Shown: positions 50,620-61,745 of the stretch, piece after piece
How the letters are laid out: each line of letters begins with the position of its first letter
Position numbering within the stretch: the stretch's first letter is position 1
Source: Eucalyptus grandis
Lineage: Eukaryota; Streptophyta; Magnoliopsida; Myrtales; Myrtaceae
Direction of reading: 5' to 3'
NCBI RefSeq assembly: GCF_016545825.1
Contig: NC_052621.1
Span: 5,914,199 to 5,978,198, forward strand
Length of the DNA stretch: 64,000 nucleotides
The notes under the pieces: generated by a model
Told to the model about the DNA's origin: nothing
Databases searched by the model: none
The model's input: the letters and a program-made list of their open reading frames with translations, nothing else
Made by a program: the position numbers and the translations under genes

Positions 50620-51230
50620 AATTTGACCATTAATCTCAAACCTTACGACCATTTTCTAATATAGTTCATTTGATCAAATTTAGCCAGAATTAAAGACATT
50701 GATACCAATCGTTTTACGTGGCACAATCAATGTCGAGATGGATAATTTTTGCAAAATTTTAAATTTTTTGTTCTCTTCTCTTTTTCCCCCTTTTTTCCTT
50801 CTCCTCCACCAGTTACCATCTTCCATGATGGTTGACGATTGGCCGTAGGCAAGAGGTGCTAGCCTTGGGCAACCTCATCCTTGTGAGGTTGACCTTGCAG
50901 CATTGCCTAGTGAGGGTTGACCCTTGCTAGATACAAGTGAGGTTGGCTTTTGCCAGATTCTGAGGAGGGAAAGCTCATCAAAGGCTAGTATGAGTGAGTA
51001 TTGTCGGTTCCCGTAAAGGAAACTTGATGACTGGTAGAGGAAGAAGGGTAAAAAAATGAAAAATACAAAAAAAAAAATACAAAAATTATCCATGTCAATA
51101 CCAGCTATATTATGTAGAACAGTCAGTGTTTGTGTAATCGATTTCTTACAAATATTGATCGAATGAACTATGTTAGTAATTTCCTTGATTAAGGTACATT
51201 GTCTTACATGAGGAAAATAGAACATGAATT
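50620..51230. mobile_element. Inverted-repeat element with GC-richer core
   Basis: The left side has AATATAGTTCATTTGATCAAA (near 50657) and TTGATACCAATCG...GTCGAGATGGATAATTTTTG. The right side has the reverse matches AAAAATTATCCATGTCAATACC and TTGATCGAATGAACTATGTTAG. Between them lie a pyrimidine-rich tract and a block of GAGGTTGAC / TTGCC words at 50820-51020. Non-coding; boundaries approximate. Confidence 0.55.
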
Positions 51231-52158
51231 ATGCACCTAAGCCACATACTATTAACCTCGTTGCGGAATAACTGCCGGTTAAACTCTTCAATCAATGACA
51301 TTGAAAAGCTGTCTTGAACACCATGCAAACTTGATGATTTGAAAAAAAAAATGTAAAATATGATGATTTGAGTAGGTAATGCAGTGAGAAGTTACATAAG
51401 GGTCATTTTGAAATCGGAGTAATTGTCCAATCTATCTTAAATTTATTGTATAAATGGTCCAAAATCTCTGTAATTTTACTCTATAATGTCAAGTTATTTT
51501 AGGTAGATATGTGATACTTTTCTTTTTGGTACAGCGGCTAGTGGTATTTTGAGCCGGATTTTGCGCAATATGCCGAGACCCCACTCTCCAGATCGATCGA
51601 CGATAGAATAGACCACGAGGTGTTGTCGATTATTAATAGTATTTTGGAGTATTGTCGTTTCATGGGGGTGTTCCGATTATTAATGCCCCAGCACATTTCA
51701 ATTGTCAATATGAAAATAATTTAATTCTTTGGGCCGAATTCACGAGTTCACCCTCACTTTTACTTTTCGTAATTAATTTTTTCTTTTTAAAATTATCATA
51801 TTTTCTTTTTTGGTCGAAAAAATTCCCATCTTCAAAGGCCTATTTTTTCCCCCTAAAAATTCTATACGATTTCTTTTGCCTACTTCTTTGCTTTATTATG
51901 CACCCTCAAGACTGATAATTTGTATCGACATATCATAGCTGTTCTTAAATTTTGTTGATTTGTATTGGCCTAAAACTTCTTGTTTTGATTACTTTCCAAT
52001 TGATTGTTGTGACCTTCCCTAAGATAAACCACAGAAGGATGGCCAATGGATTACTAACCACGACGTTTAGCACAAGCCCTACCAACCACAACTCATTACT
52101 AGATTCAATCAGGTAATCTTTTGGAGTCGCAATTAATTAGTTAGGATCGATCAGGCAC
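51231..52158. other. Spacer, no gene recognised
   Basis: AT-rich, with a T-rich tract at about 51760-51860. An 87-codon frame at 51652-51915 is Phe/Leu-rich because of the T runs and shows no domain. Confidence 0.45.
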
Positions 52159-53478
52159 CTAAGTAAATTGTATGATTATATTTTACTTCCACAAATTAGA
52201 GATTCACTATATTCGGGGACTTGATTATGCTAAAATTAACTAACGTTGTCTTAGCACTTTTTCACTTTATTCCAAAAGTGTTTTGCATGCTGTCTTGGTC
52301 TTTTATCCTATGTCACAAATATGTGAAATGATGGCCAGCTTTTATCCTAAGTAAATTGTATGATTATATTTTACTTCCACAAATTAGAGATTCACTATAT
52401 TCGGGGATTATGCTAAAATTAACTAACGTTGTCTTAGCACTTTTTCACTTTATTCCAAAAGTGTTTTGCATGCTGTCTTGGTAAGCTTTTATCCTATGTC
52501 ACAAATATGTGAAATGATGGCTAGCTTTTATCCTAAGTAAATTGTATGATTATATTTTACTTCCACAAATTAGAGATTCACTATATTCGGGGACTTGATT
52601 ATGCTAAAATTAACTAATGTTGTCTTAGCACTTTTTCACTTTATTCCAAAAGTGTTTTGCATGCTGTCTTGGTCAGCTTTTATCCTATGTCACAAATATG
52701 TGAAATGATGGCCAGCTTTTATCCTAAGTAAATTGTATGATTATATTTTACTTCCACAAATTAGAGATTCACTATATTCGGGGACTTGATTATGCTAAAA
52801 TTAACTAACGTTGTCTTAACACTTTTTCACTTTATTCCAAAAGTGTTTTGCATGCTGTCTTGGTCAGCTTTTATCCTATGTCACAAATATGTGAAATGAT
52901 GGCCAGCTTTTATCCTAAGTAAATTGTATGATTATATTTTACTTCCACAAATTAGAGATTCACTATATTCGGGGACTTGATTATGCTAAAATTAACTAAC
53001 GTTGTCTTAGCACTTTTTCACTTTATTCCAAAAGTGTTTTGCCTCTTTGTCTTGGTAAGCTTTTATCCTATGTCACAAATATGTGAAATGATGGCCAGCT
53101 TTTATCCTAAGTAAATTGTATGATTATATTTTACTTCCACAAATTAGAGATTCACTATATTCGGGGACTTGATTATGCTAAAATTAACTAACGTTGTCTT
53201 AACACTTTTTCACTTTATTCCAAAAGTGTTTTGCATGCTGTCTTGGTCAGCTTTTATCCTATGTCACAAATATGTGAAATGATGGCCAGCTTTTATCCTA
53301 AGTAAATTGTATGATTATATTTTACTTCCACAAATTAGAGATTCACTATATTCGGGGACTTGATTATGCTAAAATTAACTAACGTTGTCTTAGCACTTTT
53401 TCACTTTATTCCAAAAGTGTTTTGCGTGCTGTCTCGGTAAGCTTTTATCCTATGTCACAAATACGTGAAATGATGACC
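52159..53478. repeat. Seven-copy tandem repeat, unit ~190 bp
   Basis: Units start (CTAAGTAAATTGTATG) at 52159, 52347, 52533, 52724, 52915, 53107 and 53298, giving periods of 188, 186, 191, 191, 192 and 191 bp. The last unit ends near 53478. Copies are nearly identical; they differ by small indels (GACTTG missing in copy 2; GGTCAGCT, GGTAAGCT or GGTC at the spacer) and single changes such as TTAGCACT/TTAACACT. Each unit contains ATATTCGGGGA and CAAAAGTGTTTTGC. Non-coding. Confidence 0.97.
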
Positions 53479-53904
53479 ATGCGGGTGAAGATAATATAAC
53501 ACTCAATAATCAAACTCAATAATCAAAACGTAAATAAATTACCAAAAACAATAAAGAACCTGGAGCGCACGAGTAGACATCGGTTTCTATTCATCATTTA
53601 AATGCAATAGGATCTGCAAGCTTAAACTAGGGAAGCGATGACATGCAATAACACGTGGGCTTTCTATTTTATGGGAATGATGCATAACCAAAGTTACATG
53701 AAATAACTAAGATGCAATGTCAATGATTCTTCTTCTATTTTCTTTCTTTAACATGATTTCATTCAACTGCTATGACTAAATGAATTCTATAGAGCATGCA
53801 TTGATGCTCTCGCATGAAATCCTATATGCTCTGTTAATTAAATTGAATGCAACCTTTATGATTTCATTCAATTGCCGATCACTTGGATGGTCGAGTCGTC
53901 CGAT
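53479..53904. other. Spacer between tandem array and GH3 copy D unit
   Basis: AT-rich, with two near copies of GATTTCATTCAATTGC / GATTTCATTCAACTGC. No gene recognised. Similarity to the upstream unit of copy B begins at about 53905 (CTTTATCAACAGTTTT). Confidence 0.45.
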
Positions 53905-54179
53905 CAGGTGCCTGGTCATTTTCTTTATCAACAGTTTTATGACATTTACTGATTCTTTCATAAATCTATCAACACGAAAAAAAAAAAAATCTGTTTTTTT
54001 GGAAACGGATAATCGAGTTATGCAATCTTAATCTCCACTTTTTGCTGAGGTCAGTAGACCACTCTCCAAGCTACTTGATAAACCCAAATTCAACAGATCC
54101 TTAATTTGTTGCCTAACACTAGGAATAGAAAATTTAAATCTTAATTGCAGATATTGTCTTCAAACTACGTGCTCATCTT

Positions 54180-54405
54180 TATCCTCCAAAGTAGAGAAGT
54201 TGGCAGTCATCCTAATCCGGATAGCAGTTGTCTAAAGGTTGATTACGTGATAATGTCTTCCGGCAACAATCCTAGTCCGAGTAGGAGTTGTCTGATATAT
54301 ATATAATCCTAATCCGCGTAAGAGTTGTCTGATGGTTGATTACGCGATAAAGTCTTCCGGCAGAAAATCTAATTCGGGCAGGAGTCGTCTTATATATATA
54401 TAGAG
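54180..54405 (+). promoter_or_regulatory. GH3 copy D promoter with repeated upstream block and TATA run
   Basis: A block of roughly 60 bp recurs (54225, 54285, 54345) with variants of GATTACGTGATAATGTCTTC, CGGCAACAATCCTAGTCCG and GAGTTGTCTGA. It ends in a TATA-like run TATATATATATA at 54391-54402, followed by GAGAGAGAGG and the shared leader CAATTCAGAC...GACGAATTTCACTGACC. The block occurs once upstream of copy A and twice upstream of copy B. A 5' UTR intron is likely at 54540-54843 (GTGATT...CTGCAG). Confidence 0.65.
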
Positions 54406-54868
54406 AGAGAGGGAGATTAAATCACAGTCAAAGCAATTCAGACTTTTGGTGACGAATTTCACTGACCGTCTTTAAAAAGTCTGTCGCCTGTTCTCTCTTC
54501 TTTTAGGGGTGAGAACTTGAAGTTGAAGAAGAATTGAAGGTGATTACAAAAAGATGTGCTTTGTTCATCGTACTGCGTTTGCTTATGTTTGATGATTTGT
54601 TTCTGCGAGGCAGATTTATCAGTTGTTCGAAGTTTTAGTGGTAAAGTAGATTAATGAGTTATTCTTTGTGCTGGATTCAACCTCGACTTTTTGAAATACT
54701 TGGATCGGCGGAATTGGGAAATTTTCGATTGCATTAGTGTAAACTTGGTTACTTCACGAATCAAAACAGATAATTTCTTTCTTAGACCAAGCAAACTTGT
54801 GGGCATTCACTTCTTCATGTCGATGATCATCTTCATCCTGCAGGATCATTGACATTAGCGAAACAAAG

Positions 54869-57800
54869 ATGGCAAAGCTTTCGTTCCTTTCAATGGGAGT
54901 GATCCTCTTCCTGTGCTGTTGCTCGGTGATCGCCGGAACGGCGCCAGCCGATCCAGGCTACTCGAAGTACAAGGACCCCAGTCAACCCGTCCATGCGCGG
55001 ATCAGAGACCTCATGCGAAGAATGACCCTTCAAGAAAAGATTGGCCAGATGACGCAGGTCGACTCCTCCGTGGTCACCCCCGAAATCCTGGAAAACTACT
55101 CCATCGGCAGCGTGCTCAGCGGCGGAGGGGTCTCTCCGTTCCCCAGAGCCAAGGCACGAGACTGGATGGACATGGTGAATAGGTTCCAAAACAGTTCTCT
55201 CTCTAGTCGCCTTGGGATCCCGATTATCTATGGCATCGACGCGGTCCACGGGCACAACAACGTGTATCAAGCCACCATATTCCCGCATAATGTTGGTCTC
55301 GGGGCTACGAGGTAAGCATATTTTAGAATTCTATTTGTTGACATATGTGTTTTCTGCTCTACGTGACAGCCCACTTAATGAGAAGAGACAGTTCCTTGAG
55401 AAGCTGGTATAGCAGGATCAAGTATTACTATCAAAATTACAAAATATCACATTATGCTAGCACGTGATTAGGGTGTTGATTGCAATGTCATCAACGCAAT
55501 TATCTTTGTTTAATTACTTATCTCGAGTAGATTCTGTATGATATCACAACAATTTCCAGTGTTTAAGTTGATAATCTAAGTAAAAGTTGCTGTTTATCTT
55601 TTCAGGGATCCGGATCTCGTGAAAAGAATCGGGGCTGCGACCGCACTTGAAGTCAGGGCGACAGGGATTAATTATGCTTTTGCGCCATGCATTGCCGTAA
55701 GTATTAATTTAATTATGATAATTTTGACAAGTATCCAGTTTCGAGTGTTCTGAACGCATTTATTTACCATTCTCTTTTTCAATCTTGAAACATTGAATTA
55801 GGTATGCAGAGACCCAAGATGGGGCAGGTGCTATGAGAGCTATAGCGAGGATCCATCCATTGTTAAAGCCATGACGTCAATCATCCCCGGATTGCAAGGA
55901 GAAATTCCTGCCGGCGGGCGAAAGGGAGTGCCTTATCTCGGCGGAAAGTAAGCTTTTGTTTTGATTAGACTAGTTTGAGCTGGTAATTAGTTCCTATTTA
56001 GGTTTGTCCCACCAGGAAAAGGTTTGTCAATCGCCCTCTTGGTATCATATTTTGTCGAAGGTGCCGTATTAGCGAATACCTTAAAGTCTTCTGACGATGT
56101 AAAAGGCTCGAGAGTCCCTTTTGAAATGCTGGGTAGAGTCTCTCTCAAACTATTTAACTAGGTTAAATGATGTTGTTATCTTATACTTTGGACAGAGACA
56201 AGGTTTTGGCCTGTGCAAAGCACTATGTGGGAGACGGCGGCACCACGAGGGGCATCAATGAGAACAACACAGTGACTGATTGGCATGGACTGCTGAGCAT
56301 TCACATGCCCGGTTATTACAAAGCCATAATCGAGGGCGTCTCAACGATCATGGTCTCATATTCGAGCTGGAACGGAATGAAGATGCACGCTAACCACTTT
56401 CTCGTCACGGACTTCCTCAAGAACACCTTGAAGTTTAGGGTATAATTATTAGTCTCTCCTCAGCCTTGCCATTTGTGATTGACACCGACTATGGATTGAA
56501 TTGAATCAACTTACTCTAAATTCTTGCAGGGCTTTGTAATATCCGATTGGAAAGGAATCGATAAGATCACCACCCCGCCTGGAGCAAATTACACATACTC
56601 TGTTCAGATGGGGATAAGTGCAGGGATTGACATGGTCAGTGGCTATGGCTGTTTTTCTTTTTGTCTCATGCAAAAGTATTGGATCACCAAGTTAATCTTA
56701 ATGGGCAAGCGCTTTTTTTTTTTTCACCCTTTCTGCTCTCAGGTCATGGTTCCCTTCAATCATACGGTGTTCATTGATGCCCTGACCCAACTGGTCAATG
56801 ACAATGTGATCCCCATGAGCCGTATTGACGACGCCGTCGAGAGGATCTTGAGGGTGAAGTTCATGATGGGCCTATTTGAGAATCCTCTTGGTGATCAAAC
56901 CTATCTTTCCCAACTTGGAAGCCAGGTTAGACGATGCAAGAGCACATTACTTATCAGAATGGATTGTATATGAAGTGTACCCAAGCATTGTTTTATTCCA
57001 ATTTTGTGTCATTGTAGGATCATAGGGATTTAGCAAGGGAAGCAGTCAGGAAGTCACTAGTTCTGCTGAAGAACGGACAAAATGCGGATCCTCCGGTGTT
57101 GCCCCTCCCCAAGAACGCCTCTAAGATACTCGTCGCCGGGAGTCATGCCAACAATCTGGGCTATCAATGTGGTGGTTGGACCATCACTTGGCAAGGTGGA
57201 AGTGGCAACAATTTAACCAGTGGTACATTCTCTTTCCTTTCTTCTTTAGTACGCAAAAATTGATGTCATGTTGAGGACTGAGATGTAGCCAAGGCAATGT
57301 CTGCATTAACGATAATATTGCCACTGTGAGTTATATCGAATGTACAATGTCACCGTAAAGACACGACGTTTTCACATTTACATGTTTGATCAAAGTATGG
57401 AGTTTCTGATGAAGTTGATTCATGATTTTGTGCATTTGATATTAGGGACCACCATCCTAGGCGCGATAAGTAAGGCTGTGGACCTTGAAACAGAGGTTGT
57501 CTTCAGCGAGAACCCCGATGCTGACTTCGTCAAGTCACACAACTTCTCATACGCTATCGTTGTGGTCGGGGAGCTGCCCTACGCGGAGACAGCTGGGGAT
57601 AGCACGAACCTGACGCTGGCTGAGCGGGGTGAGGACATCATCTCCAAAGTGTGCTCGTCGGTGAAGTGCGTGGTGGTCGTGGTTTCGGGAAGGCCAGCCA
57701 CGATCGAGCCGCTCGTGGCGAACATGGACGCGCTGGTGGCCGCGTGGCTGCCAGGGAGCGAGGGGGAAGGGGTGGCCGACGTCTTATTCGGGGACTACGG

Positions 57801-57933
57801 ATTCACCGGGAAGTCGCCGATAACGTGGTTCAAGACTGTGGATCAGCTTCCCATGAACGTGGGTGACCCTCACTACGATCCTCTCTTTCCACTTGGTTTC
57901 GGTCTTACCACCGAGCCCACTGGGGGACAGTGA
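54869..57933 (+). CDS. GH3 beta-D-glucan exohydrolase / beta-glucosidase, copy D (inverted)
   Basis: Paralogue of A and B in the opposite orientation with the same exon lengths: 54869-55311, 55606-55696, 55802-55947, 56196-56439, 56530-56634, 56743-56925, 57018-57222, 57446-57933 (TGA): 634 aa. Signal peptide [52 protein letters not shown], nucleophile in [11 protein letters not shown] (D314), [12 protein letters not shown]. The C-terminal domain has TGKSPITWF where A and B have TGKLPRTWF, and ends [12 protein letters not shown]. All introns GT-AG. Flanking similarity to A and B extends from about 53905 to 58190, so the whole transcription unit moved or was inverted as a block. Expected to be secreted and to act on cell-wall beta-glucans. 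Confidence 0.92.
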
Positions 57934-58744
57934 GGGAGACAATGAGAGCGTAACTTAGTCATTCTAAATTCTAGGTTTTTATCTTATTTTTATGAACATG
58001 GAGTAGGAGATTCTTTTTGGGTGGAGATTTCTTTTTCCAACCCTTGGTCTTTTGGGTAGAAGTTGGTTCGGGATTTAGGACATGATTTGATTTGAATAAT
58101 CGTCGCTGGGGTTAACTTCAAGTAGTTAATTCTGGTTGTTTTCCATCTTGCGTAATTTTCCTATTTGTCATATGGATTTGTTACTTATTATTACTTTGGG
58201 GACCTTATGCTCCACCTCCAAAATAGAACATGATTCTTGCTAGGTGGCATACATAAACAAAGTTGCTGATGTTGGGTATGTCGTATCGTGTCAATATCCT
58301 ATTCGATTCTCTTTTTATATTTTGTGTTTTACCTCATGTTATATTTGTTTCGTGCAAACGACTCATGTCTCGCATTGTCCTCCTTGATTATAAGCTCACA
58401 GTCATCTGATTCTTGCCAAAATAAAAATTAAGGAAAAAAATTCACCTCGCTTGAAAATTTACTAATCAGCTAACTCGGAATGTGGTTTGCTGCACAAGGT
58501 TCTTTTTAATTCTTTCTGTTTATGATTTCAATGTGAAGATACCTCGTATACTTACAGAAAAGCGTCCATTATGCAACCAAACTATTGGGAAGAGCTTATG
58601 CTTGAACCATAAAACATGTCAATTTAAAACAGCAAAGGAGTTGCTCTATGCAGTCATATGACCGTTTCCTGAACATGGGCGTTATAATCAAATGCATCAG
58701 AAGTGAGAGTCGGTTTTCTATATGCGTATACTCGGTTAAGTCAC
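57934..58744. other. Copy D 3' flank and spacer
   Basis: 57934-58190 resembles the reverse complement of 31200-31460 downstream of copy A (ATGAACAT, GTAGGAGATTCTTTT, GAATAATCGTC), supporting block duplication. 58200-58744 is AT-rich without a recognised gene. Confidence 0.55.
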
Positions 58745-59795
58745 GTACTTTCCAGCTACGAAGGGGACACCTTTTCGAGAGCCGGGAAAAATATCTCCCT
58801 GTAGACCGGGTATTTCTCGGTCGTCGCCTTGACAATTGCAGGATCCTCGCTGTAGCTTTCGTAGCAACGACCTTATCTAGGATCTCGGCACACCTGTAAA
58901 AGTACAATAGTTGGAAATCAACTCGAGAGATTGTCATTGATACAGAGAAAGAAAAGTTGGCACTAGCACGGTTTTAGGAATATTAAGTGATCATACGGCG
59001 AAGTACTTCCAGGAAGAGAGATTACAAATGAGTATTCATCATTTCTCTTACTGCGATACAGGGAGTGAAAACAATTCCAGTGCCTCTGACTTCTAGAGCC
59101 ATTGCCGCTCCTATCTTCTTCACAAGTTGAGGATCCCTGAGGTATGAAATTACCTTAGTGAATTCTTCGGAGTAAATACATAGTCGTACCTTTTTTGCTC
59201 CTGTTACAGACTATGGAAATGTTACAGAGTACGTAAAGAAATAGGACCACATGGCCAGGAATACCGAATATGTATGCATACCGAGTCACGCTGAGGCCAA
59301 CATTGTGAGGGAATACAGTCGCCTTATAGACATTGTTGTGGCCGTGAACAGCATCTATCCCGTAAATCATCGGAATGCCAAGACCAGTTGACAGAGCTCC
59401 CCTCTGGAACTCGTTCACCATATTCACCCAAGCCTCAACCGAGGCGTTTGTGGCCGGTACGCTTCCGCTGCTGCTCAAGACACTCCCTGCACAAACCAAT
59501 AACATTCAATGCGGATAAGGTATAGCTATAACTTCCGCTAATAGATTTGAGATGAGCACAAAATATAAAAGATTAGATTGAGGTTTTGATCACATTCCCC
59601 AATTCTTCAATGTTGGTCAAGAAAAACTAATACTTTGACCTATCAAGTAGTTTTTCATAACTGATGCAACAGTCAGCTCAATCTGAGTCATCTGGCCGAT
59701 CTTTTCGGCTGGCATCATCCTTTTCATCAAATCCTGGATTGTCACATTGACGGGCTGTTTTCGGTCTTTGTACTTCACGTACTCCGATTCGGTAT
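58745..59795 (-). pseudogene. GH3 pseudogene E1 (exons 1-4 only, no signal peptide)
   Basis: - strand fragments in order: exon 1 part 59795-59640 (ESEYVKYKDRKQPVN...[18 protein letters not shown]), exon 2 59486-59282 (205 nt as in copy [20 protein letters not shown]), exon 3 59136-59052 (85 nt, six fewer than the normal 91), and exon 4 about 58893-58745. In exon 4 the Trp codon of [16 protein letters not shown] is TAG and a frameshift follows (TTEKYPVY in place of IIPGLQG). The signal-peptide exon start is missing: exon 1 follows directly on intron 3 sequence of E2. Exons 5-9 with the nucleophile and acid/base residues are absent. It has the intron after FIG found in copy C, so it belongs to the C lineage. 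Not functional. Confidence 0.88.
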
Positions 59796-59955
59796 ACCTG
59801 TAAAAATACAATAAAGGGAAATCAACTTGAGAGATTGTTGGTGATACGGAGAGAGAAAAATTGGCACTCGCACGCATTAAGGAATATTAACTGATCATAC
59901 GGGAAGGTACTTCCAAGAAAAGATATTACAAATGAGTGTACATCATTTCTCGTAC

Positions 59956-61745
59956 CGCTAAAGAGGGTGCGAAAACATAGGGAATTCCAGTGGCTCTGAC
60001 CTCCAGAGCCGTCGCGGCTCCTATCTTCTTCACAAGTTGAGGGTCCCTGAGGTATAAAACTACATTAATGAATTATTCGGAGTAAATACAAAGTTATACC
60101 TCTTTTGATCCTGTTAGGACTATGGAAAATGTTGTGGAGTGCATAAAGAATTAGGACAACACGACTAGAATATGTGCATACCTGGTTACACCGAGGCCGA
60201 CATTGTGAGGGAATGCAGTTGCCTTATAAACATTGTTGTGGCCGTGCACAGCATCGATCCCGTAGGTCATCGGAATGCCGAGACGGGTTGAGAGAGCTCG
60301 TCGTTGACCATATTCACCCAAGTCTCGACCGAGGCGTTTGTGGCCGGTACGCTTCCACCACCGTTCAAGACACTCCCTGGTCAAACTAATAACATTCAGT
60401 GCCGATAAGTATAGCTGTAACTTTGTGCAATAGACTTGAAATAAGCACCAAAAACAGAAGACTAGATTTCACTATGTGGCCTCGCCTCATTGGCCACAAA
60501 ACTGGCCTCAACATTGAGGTTTTGACCACATCCCCTAATTTTTCGTAATGTCTGTCCATAAAAAACTGATACTTTTACTCGGGTCTCCTGGCACACGTTC
60601 ATATGGAACGACTCGATCACTCTAAGGTACTAACTAAATCTTTGGTTTATTGCCAAACACAAGCTTTCTACCCAAGCTCTATTATTATCTTATGGTAGGA
60701 TAGATAATGCCTTGTGTCCCTTCTGCAATGAGGTGCCGAATTCTATAGGCCACCTATTTTTTTGATGCCGCATCTCCACTAGCATCGCCTTCTTTTGGGC
60801 CTCCAAATGCAATCTGTTGTGGCAAAACATCTCGTGGGTCGAGAACCTCAACTGGGCCGTGTCCTTCCTTGCGGGCAAAGACTTTTACAAGTGCATTGCT
60901 CGCTTCTCTTTTGGTGCTATTTGTTATTTCATTTGGAAGCACAAGAACGGCATCCTCTTTAGAGAGTAGCGCTTATCCATTCCAGCAGTGAAGAATCAAC
61001 TCATCAAGATCATCAGAGACAAGGCCACCACATTCAGGAGTGTGAATGATACATATAGAAATCGGAGATTGTAGCGTGGCTGGGGTATTGATCCGATCAT
61101 TTTTTCAGCTGGGGAGTCTTCTACTTCGGCAGGGCCCTAGATTGGTGTATGCTGTCTAGATACTCTTCCTCTGCGTGGGTGCTTCCTTGATGGCTCTTCA
61201 CTTTTGTCGTGGCGGATGCGAACGTAGATTGTGGTTCATCTGGCCTTCTGTGGCCTCCCACTGCTTTCATTTTCCTTTCGTCATTGTTTTGGCTATTTTT
61301 GCTTCATCAGGCTTGCTCTTGTGGTTCTCTTTTGCATTTGGCTCTCTTCCACTCACTCTGACTGACTTGTTGTCTTGTTGAGTGCAAGTTTTGTAATTCC
61401 AGATATTTTGTAATTGTTCGTTTAAGCTATATATTCTTATCCTTTACCAAAAAAAAAAAAAAAATTGATACTTTAACCTATGAAGTAGTTCTTGACAACA
61501 TCAGCCGATGCATTAGTCCTCTCAATTTGAGTCATCTGGCCGATCTTTTCGGCAAGCGTCATTCTCTTCATCAAATCCTTGATCCTCACATTGATTGGTT
61601 GTTTTGGGTCTTTGTACTTCATGTACTCCAATCCGGTGACAAATGCAGCCCAGAAGCACAGCAAAAACAGCAATGCTTCAAAGAGTACGCGACGTCTTAA
61701 AATCTCGCATGCCATATCACCTTTGAGCCTGATAATTCGGGACAT
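59956..61745 (-). pseudogene. GH3 pseudogene E2 (exons 1-3, interrupted by a LINE)
   Basis: Exon 1 61745-61478 is intact and encodes a signal-anchor-like start (LFEALLFLLCFWAAFVTG) followed by KYKDPKQPINVRIKDLMKR and [19 protein letters not shown]. Exon 2 60376-60182 has a 10-nt deletion after TWVNMVN, shifting the frame before [18 protein letters not shown]. Exon 3 60046-59956 (91 nt) is intact. The gene then stops: the next acceptor, at about 59796, leads into E1 exon 1 instead of its own exon 4. Intron 1 holds a LINE copy (60578-61464). C-lineage intron pattern. Not functional as a hydrolase, although exon 1 and its promoter region look undamaged. Confidence 0.85.
60578..61464 (+). mobile_element. 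LINE 3' fragment inserted in pseudogene E2 intron 1
   Basis: The + strand encodes a zf-RVT-type stretch (LCPFCNEVPNSIGHLFF, stop, CRISTSIAFFWASKC, then WQNISWVENLNWAVSFLAGK and IARFSFGAICYFIWKHKNG), typical of the C-terminal end of plant LINE reverse transcriptases. An untranslated tail and a poly-A run at 61449-61464 follow. The flanks are TGATACTTTTA (60567-60577) and TGATACTTTAA (61466-61476), a near-perfect 10-11 bp target-site duplication. The E1 paralogue has the uninterrupted sequence near 59628-59640. Severely 5'-truncated, dead copy. Confidence 0.88.

Noticed and set aside
52159..53478. CRISPR-like or gene-array interpretation of the regular repeats
   Set aside because: Units are contiguous ~190-bp tandem copies with no unique spacers, in a plant nuclear context; it is a minisatellite/satellite array.
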